A stretch of DNA of 64,000 nt from UBA668 sp041394605 (GTDB lineage Bacteria; Actinomycetota; Acidimicrobiia; Acidimicrobiales; Ilumatobacteraceae). Numbering within the stretch: position 1 is the stretch's first letter; every line of letters begins with the position of its first letter. The translations under genes were made by a program, and so were the position numbers. Positions 41,774 to 50,373 of the stretch are shown in pieces. A model generated the notes under the pieces. It did no database searches. It worked only from the letters and a program-made list of their open reading frames with translations, and had not been told where the DNA came from. The stretch covers positions 1 through 64,000 of the forward strand of contig JAWKHX010000010.1 of assembly GCA_041394605.1 (NCBI GenBank), in the 5' to 3' direction.

Positions 41774-42675
41774 ACACGCTGGTGGTGGGCGGCGCCGGGT
41801 TCCTCGGCTCCCACCTCACCGAACGACTCCTCGCCGAAGGTCACGCAGTGGACGTGGTCGACGACCTGCGGACCGGATCGCTGGCCAACCTGGCCGACGC
41901 CAGGGCAATGGCCGCCAGCCTGAAGATCCACACGCTGGACGCCGCGTCGGCCGAGTTCGGCGAGCTCATCGCGCTCCGCCGCCCGGAGGTCATCTACCAC
42001 CTGGCCGTGCTGCCGCCGGGCGAGCCGGCCGAACGCACCGCGGCCTCGGCGATGGCCTCGCTGCTCGCCGTGCTGGAAGCGGCGCGCCAGTTGGGCACCG
42101 CCAAGGTGGTGGTGGTCATCTCGGCCGTCTCGCTGTACGGCGAGGTGGCGGCCAAGGATCTGCCGGTGAAGGAGGGCCAGCCGTGGAACCCCATCGGGGT
42201 GCGCGGCGTGGTCAGCCGGGCATTGCTGGAATTGCTCAGCGCGTACCGAGAACTGCACTCGGTGGAGTTCACCGCGCTGGCGATGGGCAACGTGTACGGC
42301 CCGCGGCAGCGGCCCGACGGTGGCGTGGTGGCCGCCTTCGCGCACGCGCTGCACGAGCGAGTCACGCCGATGCTGCACGGCGACGGCCGCCAGACCCGCG
42401 ACTTCGTGTACGTGGACGACGCCGTCGACGCGCTGGTGCACGCCGCGGTGAAGGGCGGCGGGCTGGTGGTCAACATCGGCACCGGCACGGGCACGCCGAT
42501 CCGCACCCTGTGGGAGCTGATGGCCGGGCCCAGTGGCCGCCCGCCGGCGCCGTCACCTCGCCGCCCGCTGGACGTGCCCCGCTTCGCGCTCTCGCCCACC
42601 CGGGCGCGCATCCACCTCGCCTGGGCACCGTGGACCGACCTGGAAACCGGTCTGCGTTCCGTCGACCGCCGCTGA
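41770..42675 (+). CDS. NAD-dependent epimerase/dehydratase homologue, catalytic YxxxK not conserved
   Basis: A 301-residue extended short-chain dehydrogenase. The NAD motif is LVVGGAGFLGSHLTERLLAE, ending VVDDLRTGSLANLADA, and later GNVYGPRQRPDGGVVAAFAH and GDGRQTRDFVYVDDAVDALV are typical of UDP-glucose 4-epimerase relatives. At the active site, where SPYGxSK is expected, the protein reads QPWNPIGVRGVVSRALLELL, so the Tyr-Lys pair appears missing. It may be a non-catalytic or chemically different member. GTG start overlaps the previous stop. It ends 4 bases from convergent cofD. Confidence 0.82.
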   Translation: MNTLVVGGAGFLGSHLTERLLAEGHAVDVVDDLRTGSLANLADARAMAASLKIHTLDAASAEFGELIALRRPEVIYHLAVLPPGEPAERTAASAMASLLAVLEAARQLGTAKVVVVISAVSLYGEVAAKDLPVKEGQPWNPIGVRGVVSRALLELLSAYRELHSVEFTALAMGNVYGPRQRPDGGVVAAFAHALHERVTPMLHGDGRQTRDFVYVDDAVDALVHAAVKGGGLVVNIGTGTGTPIRTLWELMAGPSGRPPAPSPRRPLDVPRFALSPTRARIHLAWAPWTDLETGLRSVDRR

Positions 42676-42679
42676 CTGG

Positions 42680-43675
42680 TCAGGACACGGCGGCGAGCGT
42701 GGCGGTGGCCAGGGCGGCGGCGACCGACGGGTCGGCCATGATGCTCGGCTGCACCACGGGGCGGATGCCCTCCGCCGCCACGGCATCGGCGAGGTGGGCA
42801 TCCACCGGATCGATCACCAGGGCCGTGGCGATCGGGGCATAGAGGCGAGCCACACCGACGACGGACGGCTCGTGCCCCAGTTCCACCAGCATGCGGTCCG
42901 CCGGGCCCTTCAGCGCGGCCCCGCCGACGATGGGGGAGACGGCCACCACGGAGTCCCGCCGCCCGGCAAGCAGGTCGTCCACGCCGGCGAGCGCCCGGAT
43001 CGGCCCGATGGAGACCAGCGGGTTGGAGGGGGCGATCACCACCACGTCGGCGTCGGCGATGGCCGTGCGGGCGGTAGGGGAGAGGTTGGCCTGTGCAGCG
43101 CCGGCGAACCGCACGGCGGCCACCGGCACGGAGTGGCGCAGTTGCACGAAGTACTCCTGGAACGTCACCTCTCGAAGGGGGCGACCGTCGTCGTCCGCCA
43201 GCGTGACCATCGTGGCCACCTGCTGGTCGGTCATCGGCGCCAGTCGCTGGGGGATCTGCCAGGCCTCGGCGATCTCGGCCGTCACCTCGGTGAGCGTGGC
43301 GCCCTCGGCCAGGCGGGCGGTGCGGTAGAAGTGGGTGGCCAGGTCCTGGTCGCCGAGGTTGAACCATGTCGGCGCCGCCGTCGAACCCTCGGGCCGCACG
43401 GCCGCGTAACGGGCCAGCGCGCCCATCGCCCGCCACGTTTCGTCGGTCAGGCCCCAGCCGCGCTCGGGGTCGATCGCCCCGGCCAGCGTGTAGGTGATGG
43501 TGTCCAGGTCCGGCGAGATGGCCAGCCCGTGCAGCACCGTGTCGTCGCCGGTGTTGACGATGCCGACGGTCCGTTCCGCCGGGTGCACCGCGGCCAGCGC
43601 CCGCAGGAACCGGGCCGCGCCGACCCCACCGCACACCACCGCCACCGTGCCTTCTGCCGCCGTCCCGGCGTCCAT
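42680..43675 (-). CDS. cofD: 2-phospho-L-lactate transferase (coenzyme F420 synthesis)
   Basis: A 331-residue CofD/FbiA-type enzyme that joins the phospholactyl or phosphoenolpyruvyl group to Fo, making F420-0 or dehydro-F420-0. It starts VAVVCGGVGAARFLRALAAV, with VGIVNTGDDTVLHGLAISPD, GTLAGA-like TYTLAGAIDPERGWGLTDET, LGDQDLATHFYRTARLAEGA, and VVIAPSNPLVSIGPIRALAG, all conserved. The ATG at 43675 is chosen because GGGGAGG lies 8 bases upstream. It is downstream of a glycosyltransferase gene by 17 bases. No fbiB or fbiC is present in the window. The neighbourhood of cofD with GDP-mannose genes is known in other Actinobacteria. Confidence 0.95.
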   Translation of the reverse strand: MDAGTAAEGTVAVVCGGVGAARFLRALAAVHPAERTVGIVNTGDDTVLHGLAISPDLDTITYTLAGAIDPERGWGLTDETWRAMGALARYAAVRPEGSTAAPTWFNLGDQDLATHFYRTARLAEGATLTEVTAEIAEAWQIPQRLAPMTDQQVATMVTLADDDGRPLREVTFQEYFVQLRHSVPVAAVRFAGAAQANLSPTARTAIADADVVVIAPSNPLVSIGPIRALAGVDDLLAGRRDSVVAVSPIVGGAALKGPADRMLVELGHEPSVVGVARLYAPIATALVIDPVDAHLADAVAAEGIRPVVQPSIMADPSVAAALATATLAAVS

Positions 43676-43692
43676 CGTGGCTTCCTCCCCGA

Positions 43693-44811
43693 TCATGTCG
43701 CGGGCCTGACGGGGCTGGACCCGGTCTGGCCCGCGACAACTTCGTACAGATTCACCATGTCGGCGGCGCAGCGGGCCCACGAGAAGTGGCCGACCTGCGT
43801 TCGGCCGGCGGCCACCAGGCGCCCCGCCACGGCCTGGTCGGTGATGGCTTCGGTCAGCAGCGCACCGAGGCGCTCGTGGTCCTCCGCCGGGCACCGCAGG
43901 GCTGCGTCGCCCGCCACCTCGGGGATCGACCCGGCATCGGAGGCCACGACCGGAACACCGGCCTGCATGGCGTCCAGCAGGGGGAAGCCGAACCCTTCGT
44001 CCAGGGACGGGTAGGCGAGCACCGTCGCGTTGCGCAGCAACCAGCCGCGCGTGGGTTCGTCGATCCGGCCGGTCAACAGCACCCGCCGCCCGATCGCCGG
44101 GGGCAGGCCGTCGATGGCCACCCGCACGGCATCGGTCGCATCGCCCGGGCTGCCGGCCAGCACCAGCCGCAGTTGTGGGTCGTCCGCAGCAGGAACCGCG
44201 AATGCCCGCACCAGCGTGGGCAGGTTCTTGCGCCGCTCCACCGTGCCGACCGCCAGCACGAATCGGTGCTCGGCGAGCTCGGCAAGGGGCGAGCGGGGTA
44301 ACGGGTCCGGCAGCGGCAGCGGGCCAAGGTGGACGGTGGTGACCGGCGCCCCGGGCAGCAGTTCGGCCACCGCCGCAGCGGTGGCATGGGAACTGGCGTG
44401 CACGTGGGCACCGCGGCGGACCGCCGCCTTCAGCACCTCGCCGGCGCGCCGCACAGCGCTCGAGGCCAGTTCGGGGTGGCGGAGGAACCAGCAGTCGTAG
44501 ACCGACACCACGGCCGGGTGGCGGGTGGGCGGCACCACATAGTTGGTGCCGTGGACGACCTGCACGTCGCCGAGGTGACGGTCCATCCGTGGCCATGGCA
44601 GCCGCGGCCACAGGCGGTGGGCGAGCGCCGCGGGCATGGGGAGGCGCACCGCGGGCGGCTGTGGCGTGGCGCGGAACGACAGCAGGTACGGCTGCAGGTC
44701 CACGTCGGGGCGGTCGGCCAGCGCGGCCTGCAATTCGGCGACCGCGTGGCCGATGCCGGTTCGCGCCCCGTGCAGGGGCCCCGTGTCGAAGGCCACCCGG
44801 ATCGCTGCCAT
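43693..44811 (-). CDS. Glycosyltransferase family 4
   Basis: A 372-residue GT-B enzyme. It begins IRVAFDTGPLHGARTGIGHA, has VVHGTNYVVPPTRHPAVVSV on the acceptor side, FVLAVGTVERRKNLPTLVRA and YPSLDEGFGFPLLDAMQAGV with the donor EX7E pattern, then GVPVVASDAGSIPEVAGDAA. This is the mannosyltransferase-like group often found in O-antigen clusters. ATG 44811 is preferred over 44835. It is divergent from gmd (95 bases) and precedes cofD. Confidence 0.9.
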   Translation of the reverse strand: MAAIRVAFDTGPLHGARTGIGHAVAELQAALADRPDVDLQPYLLSFRATPQPPAVRLPMPAALAHRLWPRLPWPRMDRHLGDVQVVHGTNYVVPPTRHPAVVSVYDCWFLRHPELASSAVRRAGEVLKAAVRRGAHVHASSHATAAAVAELLPGAPVTTVHLGPLPLPDPLPRSPLAELAEHRFVLAVGTVERRKNLPTLVRAFAVPAADDPQLRLVLAGSPGDATDAVRVAIDGLPPAIGRRVLLTGRIDEPTRGWLLRNATVLAYPSLDEGFGFPLLDAMQAGVPVVASDAGSIPEVAGDAALRCPAEDHERLGALLTEAITDQAVAGRLVAAGRTQVGHFSWARCAADMVNLYEVVAGQTGSSPVRPAT

Positions 44812-44906
44812 CGCCGGGGACACTACCGGCGGCATGGGTGGGGCAGGGGGACGGGGCCGGCGTCCCGTAGACTCTGGCGACCCTCGAGTTGGAGAGACCC
44901 CCGCAC

Positions 44907-45893
44907 ATGCCCCGAGCCTTCATCACCGGCATCACCGGCCAGGACGGCCAGCACCTCGCCGAGTTCCTGCATGCCAAGGGCTACGAGGTGTTCGGCATGG
45001 TGAAGGGCCAGAACAACCCGAAGTTCACGTCCATGCGCGACGAGTTCCCCTACGTGGAGCCCGTGCCCGGCGACCTGGCCGACCTGCCCTCGCTGGTGAA
45101 GGCGCTGGACTTCGCCCAGCCCGACGAGGTGTACAACCTCGGTGCCATCTCGTTCGTGGCGCTCAGCTTCAACCAGGCCGAGCTCACCGCCAACATCACC
45201 GGCCTCGGCGTGCTGCGCATGCTGGAGGCGGTGCGCATGGTGGGCGGGGCGCAGAACAACCAGATCCGCTTCTACCAGGCCAGCAGCAGCGAGATGTTCG
45301 GCAAGGTGCGCGAGACCCCGCAGACGGAACGCACCCCGTTCCACCCCCGCTCGCCCTACGGCTGCGCCAAGGTGTTCGGTCACGACATCGTGGTGAACTA
45401 CCGGGAGAGCTACGGCCTCTACGCCTGCAGCGGCATCCTCTTCAACCACGAGGGCCCTCGCCGCGGCCTGGAGTTCGTCACCCGCAAGGTCACCAACTCG
45501 GTCGCCCGCATCAAGCTCGGCCTGCAGCAGGAGATCGTGATGGGCGACCTGGAGCCCCAGCGGGACTGGGGATATGCCGGCGACTATGTGCGGGCGATGT
45601 GGCTGATGCTCCAGCAGGACCAGCCCGACGACTATGTGGTCGCCACCGGCGAGACGCACAGCATCCGCGAGCTGCTGGACCGTGCGTTCGCCGAGATCGG
45701 TGTGGACGACTGGGCTCCGTACGTCCGCCAGGACCCGAAGTTCTTCCGCCCGGCGGAGGTGGACCTGCTGATCGGCGACTCCAGCAAGGCCCGCGAGAAG
45801 CTCGGCTGGAAGCCGGAGGTGGACTTCCCGTCGCTGGTGAAGATGATGGTGGCCCACGACCTGCAGGTCGAGGCCGCCAAGCTCAACCGCTGA
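44907..45893 (+). CDS. gmd: GDP-mannose 4,6-dehydratase
   Basis: A 328-residue short-chain dehydrogenase that makes GDP-4-keto-6-deoxymannose. Diagnostic strings are AFITGITGQDGQHLAEFLHA, VYNLGAISFVALSFNQAELT, FYQASSSEMFGKVRETPQTE, the YxxxK pair in SPYGCAKVFGHDIVVNYRES, ILFNHEGPRRGLEFVTRKVT and GDLEPQRDWGYAGDYVRAMW. GGAGAG about 11 bases before the ATG is the ribosome site, and TAGACT at 44868-44873 is a possible -10 box giving a short leader. Its product would feed GDP-L-fucose synthase at 35411. Confidence 0.97.
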   Translation: MPRAFITGITGQDGQHLAEFLHAKGYEVFGMVKGQNNPKFTSMRDEFPYVEPVPGDLADLPSLVKALDFAQPDEVYNLGAISFVALSFNQAELTANITGLGVLRMLEAVRMVGGAQNNQIRFYQASSSEMFGKVRETPQTERTPFHPRSPYGCAKVFGHDIVVNYRESYGLYACSGILFNHEGPRRGLEFVTRKVTNSVARIKLGLQQEIVMGDLEPQRDWGYAGDYVRAMWLMLQQDQPDDYVVATGETHSIRELLDRAFAEIGVDDWAPYVRQDPKFFRPAEVDLLIGDSSKAREKLGWKPEVDFPSLVKMMVAHDLQVEAAKLNR

Positions 45894-45911
45894 CCGGAGC
45901 CACCGGGGCCG

Positions 45912-47243
45912 TCAGGTCTCGAACGGCATGTCGGTGATCGCATCGATCACCGAGTGGGTGGACGGCTCCACGCCGGACCTCAGCTTGGCCCGCAGCGCCA
46001 GTGCGAACGCCACCAGGCCGGCAGCCGACGATGCCACCAGGCCGATCTCCACCCGGCGGAACAGCGAGTCGGTGCTGTTCAGCCAGGTGACCAGCACGAA
46101 CGTGGCCGCAGCGCAACCCCAACCCAGTGCCACCAGCGCGTGCCCGCGCAGGGCGATGACGGCCTGCGCCAAGGCCAGCGCCAGCATGTAGAGGGCGCTG
46201 CCGAAGGCGAGCGTGGCCAGGGTGGCGCCGCTGAGCTTGGCCTCGTAGAACTTCTCGATCACGAACGGCCCCAGCAGATAGGCGCCCACGGTGCCGATGA
46301 CGGCCACGCCCACCACGACCTTCAGCAGGCGGGTCAGGCCGCTGCGGAACTCGGCGATCTCGTTGCGGGCGGCCAGCCGCGACAGGCGGGGCAGCAGCGC
46401 GGCCTGTACGGCCTGGAAGAGGAACAGAGGGATGCGGGCCAGCAGCACGCCGTAGGTGAACTGGGTGACCAGTTCCTTTTCGTTGTCGTTGGCCAGGATC
46501 GTGGCGGCCAGCGGGCCGGCGTTCACCAGGCCGGCGGCGAAGATCGATCCGGCCAGCAGCCAGCCGAGGTTCTGGGTGACCTCGCCCCAGTCGGCCGGCG
46601 GGCCGTCGTCGGTGCGCAGGTCGCCGCGGGCGGCCACGAACAGCACGCCGGGCAGGGGGGCGAAGGCGATGGCCAGGCCGTAGGGGCCGATGGCGGTGAC
46701 GCCCAGCACGCCCAGCGCGCCACACACCAGGATGCGGACCACGCCGTCCGCAGCCATCACGATCGAGTAGGCGCGGAACCGGCCGCTGCCGCTGGCCACC
46801 CCGCGGGCGATGTGCGCCGGCGTGTAGGACACGAACGCGATGAGCAGGGCGAACACCAGCACCCAGTCGCCATCGAAGAAGGCCGAGGCGATGGCCGGGC
46901 TGGCGACCAGGATGATGGTGGCGACGATGCCGGCGAGGATGGCGCCGAGCACCATCACCCGCTTCAGGACCGGCCGGCCACCGAGGCCGATGGCCTTGCG
47001 GTGGGCCAGCGCCCGGGCCAGTTCCTGCTCGACCGGCAGGAACACGCCGGGGGCAAGGGCGAACGTGGCCACCCACAGGCTGGTGATCGGCTGCAGCGCT
47101 TCGTCGCTGCCCAGGGCCTCTTTGCCGACCTTGAAGAACAGGTAGCTGGCCACGCCCGCGACGAGCAGGCCGATGCCCACGGGAATGGTGCCCTCCGGAA
47201 GAGGGACCCGTGAAGTGGACGGCTGCTCGTCGGAGGGTGACAC
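45912..47243 (-). CDS. Polysaccharide flippase-like membrane protein (MATE/MVF superfamily)
   Basis: A 443-residue polytopic protein with about 12-14 hydrophobic segments and two homologous halves, as in Wzx-type exporters. It starts GTIPVGIGLLVAGVASYLFF after a Ser/Pro-rich head, and includes LGGRPVLKRVMVLGAILAGI and LARIPLFLFQAVQAALLPRL, the conserved turn of oligosaccharide flippases. It probably flips the lipid-linked glycan made by the neighbouring enzymes. The start GTG at 47243 is chosen because TAGCCT lies 10 bases upstream; GTG 47252 would be only one base from that hexamer. The ends of this gene and gmd converge with an 18-base gap. Confidence 0.83.
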   Translation of the reverse strand: MSPSDEQPSTSRVPLPEGTIPVGIGLLVAGVASYLFFKVGKEALGSDEALQPITSLWVATFALAPGVFLPVEQELARALAHRKAIGLGGRPVLKRVMVLGAILAGIVATIILVASPAIASAFFDGDWVLVFALLIAFVSYTPAHIARGVASGSGRFRAYSIVMAADGVVRILVCGALGVLGVTAIGPYGLAIAFAPLPGVLFVAARGDLRTDDGPPADWGEVTQNLGWLLAGSIFAAGLVNAGPLAATILANDNEKELVTQFTYGVLLARIPLFLFQAVQAALLPRLSRLAARNEIAEFRSGLTRLLKVVVGVAVIGTVGAYLLGPFVIEKFYEAKLSGATLATLAFGSALYMLALALAQAVIALRGHALVALGWGCAAATFVLVTWLNSTDSLFRRVEIGLVASSAAGLVAFALALRAKLRSGVEPSTHSVIDAITDMPFET

Positions 47244-47253
47244 CAAGACCACG

Positions 47254-47259
47254 AGGCTA
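47254..47259 (-). promoter_or_regulatory. Probable -10 hexamer TAGCCT (minus strand), leaderless
   Basis: Read on the minus strand, TAGCCT is followed by 10 bases and GTG 47243 of the flippase-like gene. The divergent SpoIID gene starts 81 bases away. Confidence 0.4.
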
Positions 47260-47339
47260 GCGGCCAGACTGGTGCCGCGGCAGGTCGCTGGGCCGATGGC
47301 CCGGCCGCCGCTTCCCCCTGCCGTCAAGCCCTCGATCCC

Positions 47340-49814
47340 ATGCGCCGATACCTCAGTGTGCCCATCCGCCGTCTCGCCGTCCTTGCCGCGTCCCTGTGCG
47401 CCGTGGTGCCGGTGGCTGCTCCCGCTGCTGCCGCGGCCCCGGCGCTGCCACCGGCACCGGCCGCGGTCACGTCCGTGACCATCGACGGCCACGGTTACGG
47501 GCACGGCTACGGCCTCAGCCAGTGGGGGGCCTACGGCTACGCGGTGGACTACCACTGGACGTGGGACCAGATCGTCGACCACTACTACGGCGGCACCGTC
47601 AACGGCACGGCACCGCTGGACAGCGAGATCGCCGTGCGCCTGCAGGGCATGGACGACGCCCAGACCGCGGTCGTCAGCGCCAGCGGCGGGCTCCGTGTGG
47701 GCGGCGTGGAAGGCGGGCCGTGGAAGTCCGTCCTGCTCCGCGAGGTGTCGGCCAACACGTACTCGCTGTGGGCCCGGAGTGACGCCCAGGTGTGCCCGTC
47801 GTCCTCGGGAGACCCTGTGGCCAGCGGCTGGACCCTGGTGAACGCTTCGCTCAGCGGCCCGGTGGACGTGTCGACCGACGCGGACACGTACGCCGCGACC
47901 GCCTACGAGGACCTCCCGGCCACGTGCCGGCCCGACGGCACCATCCGCTCCTACCGGGGCATCATCCGCGCCGTCAACGATCTCAACGGCGCCAACCGCA
48001 CCGTCAATGTCGTACTGCTGGAGCACTACCTGCGGGCCGTGATCGCCAAGGAGATGTCGCCATCCTGGGCCACCGCCGGCGGCGGATGGGGCGCTCAGGC
48101 ACTGCAGGCCCAGGCCGTTGCCGCCCGCAGCTTCGCGCTGGCGGAGAACCGCTACAGCTACGCCAAGACCTGCGACTCGATCTGCCAGTACTACTCCGGC
48201 GCGGCGACGCGCACGTCGGTGAACGGCAGCTACACCCGGGTGGAGTATCCGGCCACGGACTCGGCAGTGGCGGCCACCGCCGGGGTGGTGCGGCGGATCG
48301 GTTCCGTCAGCGGCGACATCGCGCTCACCATGTTCTCGGCGTCGTCCGGCGGCTACACGGCGCCTGGCCCCGGCGGGCTGGTGCCGTTCCCCGCCGTGCC
48401 CGACCTCGGCGACGCCACGTCGGGCAACCCCAACTACAACTGGTCCACCACGCTCACCGCCGCGCAGATCCAGTCCGCCTACCCGTCGATCGGCACGTTC
48501 ACCGGGCTCACCGTGCTGGCCCGCAACGGCTACGGCGACTGGGGCGGCCGGGTGACGTCCCTTCGTGTCGATGGCACCTCTGGCACCACCACGGTCACCG
48601 GCGACAGCTTCCGGAGCACCTTCGGCCTGAAGTCCAATCTGTTCAACCCGCAGGGCAGCGAGCCGCCTGGCCCGCCGCCGTCGGAGTGCGACGGCCGCGA
48701 TGCGCCGCCCGTCACCACCGTGGCCACCGCCGCGCCGGCCGCCGGCTATCTGCCGGTGGACCCCGTGCGCCTGGTGGACACCCGCTTCGGCACCGGCACC
48801 AGCGCCATCCCGCTGCACGCCGGTTGCACCCTGGTGGTGGATCCCGGCCTGCCGGCCGCGGCCACCGCGGTCGCTGTGAACGTCACGGCCATCCGCCCGG
48901 CCAGCAACGGCTGGGTCACCGCCTACGGGTGTGGCACCGAGCGGCCCACCGTGTCCATCGTGCAGGCCGTGGCCAACCGGGCCGTCGCCGGCATGGCCGT
49001 GGTGCCCCTCACCGACGACGGGCGGATCTGCATCTACAGCAGCGTCACCATGGACATGGCCGTGGATCTGTTCGGCTCCTACCGCTCCGACACCGGTGAG
49101 GCGTACGAACCGCTCACCGCGGTGCGCCTGTACGACTCGCGGACCGGCGGCGTGCTGCCAGCGGGCACCGTGGTGCACGTGCAGGTGGAGAAGGCCGGCG
49201 CCGCGCCGGCTGCTGCCACTGCGGCGGCGTTCACCGTGCACGCCACCAACGCCACGGGAACCGGCTGGGTGACGGTCTACCCCTGCCAGGCCACGATGCC
49301 GGTCGTGAGTTCGCTGAACACCGTGTACGGCTCCAGCGTCACCAACCATGTGGAGATGGCCATCAGCGACGGGGGCGAGATCTGCCTGTACGTCAGCAAG
49401 GCCATGCACCTGGTGGTGGACCTCAGCGGCTGGTACGGCCCGGGGGCGTCCACCCAGTTCTACGCAGTGCCCCCGTTCCGTGCGGTGGACACTCGCGACG
49501 GCACGGGGCTGAGCGGCATGTTCGCCACCGGCGCCAACCGCTCGATCACGCTGGCCGGCACCGGCGGGCTGCCCTCGGCGACCACGTTGAAGGCGGTGCT
49601 CGCCGAGGTGACCGCGGTGAAGCCCACCGCGGCGGGGTACCTCACGGTGCACCCGTGCCTCGGCACGGTGCCGAACCTCTCGATGGTGCGGTACGAGACC
49701 GGCAACAACGCAGCCAACCCCGTGGCATCACCGGATGACGGCAGCGGGCGGTGGTGCATCTACACCAGCCGGCCCGCGCACGTGCTGGTGGACGTGAGCG
49801 GCTACTTCGCCTAG
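47340..49814 (+). CDS. Secreted SpoIID/LytB-domain protein with three VDTR-type repeats
   Basis: An 824-residue exported protein. Signal peptide: residues 1-34 (LAVLAASLCAVVPVAAPAAA). A SpoIID-type domain covers about 40-440: GHGYGHGYGLSQWGAYGYAV, LLEHYLRAVIAKEMSPSW with the catalytic-type Glu, and ALQAQAVAARSFALAENRYS. SpoIID enzymes cleave peptidoglycan glycan strands. After a Pro-rich linker come three tandem repeats of about 118 residues (about 468-586, 589-703, 706-824), each opening with PVRLVDTRFGTG-, AVRLYDSRTGGV- or PFRAVDTRDGTG-like text and closing with a DLSGWYG/DVSGYF-like strand. The repeats have paired Cys residues and probably bind cell-surface material. Confidence 0.88.
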   Translation: MRRYLSVPIRRLAVLAASLCAVVPVAAPAAAAAPALPPAPAAVTSVTIDGHGYGHGYGLSQWGAYGYAVDYHWTWDQIVDHYYGGTVNGTAPLDSEIAVRLQGMDDAQTAVVSASGGLRVGGVEGGPWKSVLLREVSANTYSLWARSDAQVCPSSSGDPVASGWTLVNASLSGPVDVSTDADTYAATAYEDLPATCRPDGTIRSYRGIIRAVNDLNGANRTVNVVLLEHYLRAVIAKEMSPSWATAGGGWGAQALQAQAVAARSFALAENRYSYAKTCDSICQYYSGAATRTSVNGSYTRVEYPATDSAVAATAGVVRRIGSVSGDIALTMFSASSGGYTAPGPGGLVPFPAVPDLGDATSGNPNYNWSTTLTAAQIQSAYPSIGTFTGLTVLARNGYGDWGGRVTSLRVDGTSGTTTVTGDSFRSTFGLKSNLFNPQGSEPPGPPPSECDGRDAPPVTTVATAAPAAGYLPVDPVRLVDTRFGTGTSAIPLHAGCTLVVDPGLPAAATAVAVNVTAIRPASNGWVTAYGCGTERPTVSIVQAVANRAVAGMAVVPLTDDGRICIYSSVTMDMAVDLFGSYRSDTGEAYEPLTAVRLYDSRTGGVLPAGTVVHVQVEKAGAAPAAATAAAFTVHATNATGTGWVTVYPCQATMPVVSSLNTVYGSSVTNHVEMAISDGGEICLYVSKAMHLVVDLSGWYGPGASTQFYAVPPFRAVDTRDGTGLSGMFATGANRSITLAGTGGLPSATTLKAVLAEVTAVKPTAAGYLTVHPCLGTVPNLSMVRYETGNNAANPVASPDDGSGRWCIYTSRPAHVLVDVSGYFA

Positions 49815-49827
49815 CGACGCGCCGCGG

Positions 49828-50256
49828 TCAGGCGGCGGAGCGGATGAGGCCGCGCACCTGCTTGCGGGCGGCCTTGGCCAGGTCGTGCGCCTGGCCCACC
49901 ATGGAGGCGGCCTGCTCGGGCAGGCGATCCTCGAGGTGGCCGACGGCCTTGTCGAGGGTGGCTTCGAACGCGTCGAGGCGCTCGTCCAGCGAACCCAGGC
50001 GGTCCTCCAGGGAGCGCACGAGGTCCTCGATCTGGCGCTTCACCTGGTCGCCCTTCTGGTTCTCGAGGCGCTCGTTGAGCGCCTTCACCAGGTCGCGGCG
50101 GCGCACCTGCGCCTGCTGCACGGCGAGCACACCGAAGCCGATGGCCACATAGGCGGCGTCGCGCAGGGCGGCGGCGATCTTGTCGTCCAGTTCGGCCAGC
50201 TTGCCGGCGTCGAGGGCGCTGAAGTCCAGGTTCGGGAAGGTGGGAAGTGAGACCAT
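49828..50256 (-). CDS. Small coiled-coil protein of unknown function
   Basis: A 142-residue protein. It begins SLPTFPNLDFSALDAGKLAE, has a helix AYVAIGFGVLAVQQAQVRRR, then a long charged heptad-rich stretch (QIEDLVRSLEDRLGSLDERL, DAFEATLDKAVGHLEDRLPE) and a basic end (KAARKQVRGLIRSA). The layout resembles actinobacterial phasin- or heparin-binding-haemagglutinin-like coiled-coil proteins, but no match is claimed. Its promoter has good -35 and -10 boxes and places the mRNA start at the ATG. Confidence 0.7.
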   Translation of the reverse strand: MVSLPTFPNLDFSALDAGKLAELDDKIAAALRDAAYVAIGFGVLAVQQAQVRRRDLVKALNERLENQKGDQVKRQIEDLVRSLEDRLGSLDERLDAFEATLDKAVGHLEDRLPEQAASMVGQAHDLAKAARKQVRGLIRSAA

Positions 50257-50262
50257 GCACGC

Positions 50263-50291
50263 AGACTACCGCATGTTGCTAACTCTTGCAA
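50263..50291 (-). promoter_or_regulatory. Sigma-70-type promoter, TTGCAA-17-TAGTCT, leaderless
   Basis: On the minus strand TTGCAA (50291-50286) and TAGTCT (50268-50263) are separated by 17 bases. Six bases separate the -10 box from the ATG at 50256, so the transcript should start at or next to the start codon. This is the clearest two-box promoter seen in the window. Confidence 0.5.
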
Positions 50292-50358
50292 GCACTCTCG
50301 GGGGATGAGCCGGACCGCCCAGAGGGAAGGGTGACCCGTTCGCGGGCCCTGTCGCCGC

Positions 50359-50364
50359 TAGCCT
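50359..50364 (+). promoter_or_regulatory. Probable -10 hexamer TAGCCT, leaderless
   Basis: TAGCCT is followed by 9 bases and the GTG of the large glycosyltransferase gene. No convincing -35 box was found. Confidence 0.45.
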
Positions 50365-50373
50365 CGGACCCTC

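Noticed and set aside
45912..49652. A 1246-residue leftward open frame
   Set aside because: Only the last 443 residues (the flippase-like protein) are real; the first part is antisense to the SpoIID gene without motifs.
50276..50300. CIRCE-like heat-shock operator near TTGCTAACTCTTGCAAGCACTC
   Set aside because: The words resemble parts of TTAGCACTC-N9-GAGTGCTAA, but orientation and spacing do not match; the bases are better explained as a -35 box.
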